Source of the DNA: an uncultured Clostridium sp.
Lineage (GTDB): Bacteria; Bacillota; Clostridia; Oscillospirales; Ruminococcaceae
Direction of reading: 5' to 3'
Length of the DNA: 22,069 nucleotides
Assembly: GCA_902490335.1 (NCBI GenBank)
Contig: CABUDL010000012.1
Coordinates: forward strand, 1-22,069
The stretch's first letter is position 1. Each line of letters begins with the position of its first letter. The notes under the pieces were generated by a model. The model was not told the origin of the DNA, ran no database searches, and saw only the letters and a program-made list of their open reading frames with translations. Below are positions 21,769-22,069 of the stretch, one piece after another. The position numbers were made by a program, and so were the translations under genes.

Positions 21769-21901
21769 TCTCAGGAATAATCCAAATACGGCTCATACGC
21801 ATAGCGCCAACAATTCTGTTCTCTTTACAAAGAATTTGAACTTGACGTGGCGTTACGCCCCATTTTTCAGCAGTTTCCTGAACTGTTATATACCCATTCA
21901 C
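21689..21901 (-). CDS. Small HTH protein, excisionase/MerR-like fold (about 70 aa)
   Basis: The core reads GYITVQETAEKWGVTPRQVQ then LCKENRIVGAMRMSRIWIIPENAQKP, a winged-HTH pattern of small excisionase-like proteins that often precede restriction-modification genes in Firmicutes. GTG 21901, with GAGG about 8 nt upstream, is chosen; the longest frame starts at TTG 21985, upstream of the promoter at 21975-21947. A GTG three codons earlier (21910) is the alternative. It overlaps the methyltransferase A gene. It may act as the controller of the operon, but this is not shown. Confidence 0.72.
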   Translation of the reverse strand: MNGYITVQETAEKWGVTPRQVQILCKENRIVGAMRMSRIWIIPENAQKPTDTKRTSNRTGGKKFATTHSV

Positions 21902-21946
21902 TTGCGACACCTCGAACCTGTATTTTGGATTTTGAAAACTGATATA

Positions 21947-21975
21947 ATTATATTCGTTTAAGCGAAATAAAGCAA
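21947..21975 (-). promoter_or_regulatory. Probable promoter of the seven-gene defence operon
   Basis: Minus strand TTGCTT (21975-21970), 17 nt, consensus TATAAT (21952-21947). No terminator or promoter of similar quality is seen between it and 16457. Confidence 0.6.
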
Positions 21976-21981
21976 GGGATT

Positions 21982-22069
21982 TCAAGAAGATTTCTCGGCC
22001 AATTCTACAATAATATTACTCTGCTGATACAGCCAGTCCGTAAATTCTTTCGGGCTGGCTGTTCCTGTT
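21982..22069 (-). CDS. C-terminal end of an unidentified protein (runs off right edge)
   Basis: The minus-strand frame is open from the window edge to TGA at 21984-21982. Its last 28 residues include FTDWLYQQSNIIVELAEKSS, which look like real protein (amphipathic helix, normal composition). The family is not recognisable from this. The imperfect palindrome ACAGCCAG / CTGGCTGT at 22029-22062 lies inside this frame. Confidence 0.45.
   Translation of the reverse strand, partial: TGTASPKEFTDWLYQQSNIIVELAEKSS

Noticed and set aside
22029..22062. Imperfect hairpin ACAGCCAG ... CTGGCTGT near the right edge
   Set aside because: It lies inside the open frame of the partial protein at 21982-22069 and has no U-tail.

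Overview
The window looks like the chromosome of a Gram-positive, low-to-middle GC bacterium of the Clostridia, probably a gut Oscillospiraceae/Ruminococcaceae-type organism. The reasons are strong AGGAGG ribosome binding sites, classical sigma-A promoters with 17-nt spacers, frequent U-tailed hairpins, TTG and GTG starts, and Gram-positive gene families (RelQ-type alarmone synthetase, DegV, DUF1294). The species is not identified. Apart from family recognition everything here was read by eye.

Region 1 (1-2170) is a possible cell-cell signalling locus. A short secreted acidic peptide (942-1154, +) is convergent with an XRE-HTH/TPR regulator of RRNPP-like build (1151-2086, -). It is divergent from a secreted 193-aa protein (147-728, -), which is followed by another secreted protein that runs off the left edge. 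Between the divergent promoters lie two near-palindromic 21-bp sites of the form ATRTTGC-N7-GCAWCAT, each touching the -35 box of one promoter. No named system is recognised in it.

Region 2 (2170-12760) is housekeeping: guaB, a peptidase C26 glutamine-amidotransferase-like hydrolase, a patatin-like hydrolase, a MATE exporter, a divergent XRE repressor / sigma-region-4 pair with shared repeats, and a four-gene minus-strand operon (TrmL-like methylase, DegV, second patatin, DUF1294) closed by a perfect 46-bp palindrome. A RelQ-like (p)ppGpp synthetase and a small acidic membrane protein follow on the plus strand.

Region 3 (12760-16360) holds an initiator tRNA-fMet, a 169-bp direct repeat that carries only the 3' half of that tRNA, a strongly folding insert between the copies, and a highly expressed-looking orphan peptide-binding lipoprotein with a 19-bp perfect hairpin in its leader. 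It ends in a truncated XRE regulator with an intact promoter.

Region 4 (16360-22069) is an AT-richer defence island on the minus strand. It is one apparent transcript: small HTH protein, C5 methyltransferase, DUF4928-like protein (probable restriction enzyme), Vsr, a second C5 methyltransferase, DUF262 protein, HEPN protein. The last three genes overlap by single bases (TAATG-type junctions), which suggests a methylase-sensor-HEPN RNase module attached to a restriction-modification-repair cassette. The truncated XRE gene marks the left edge of the island.
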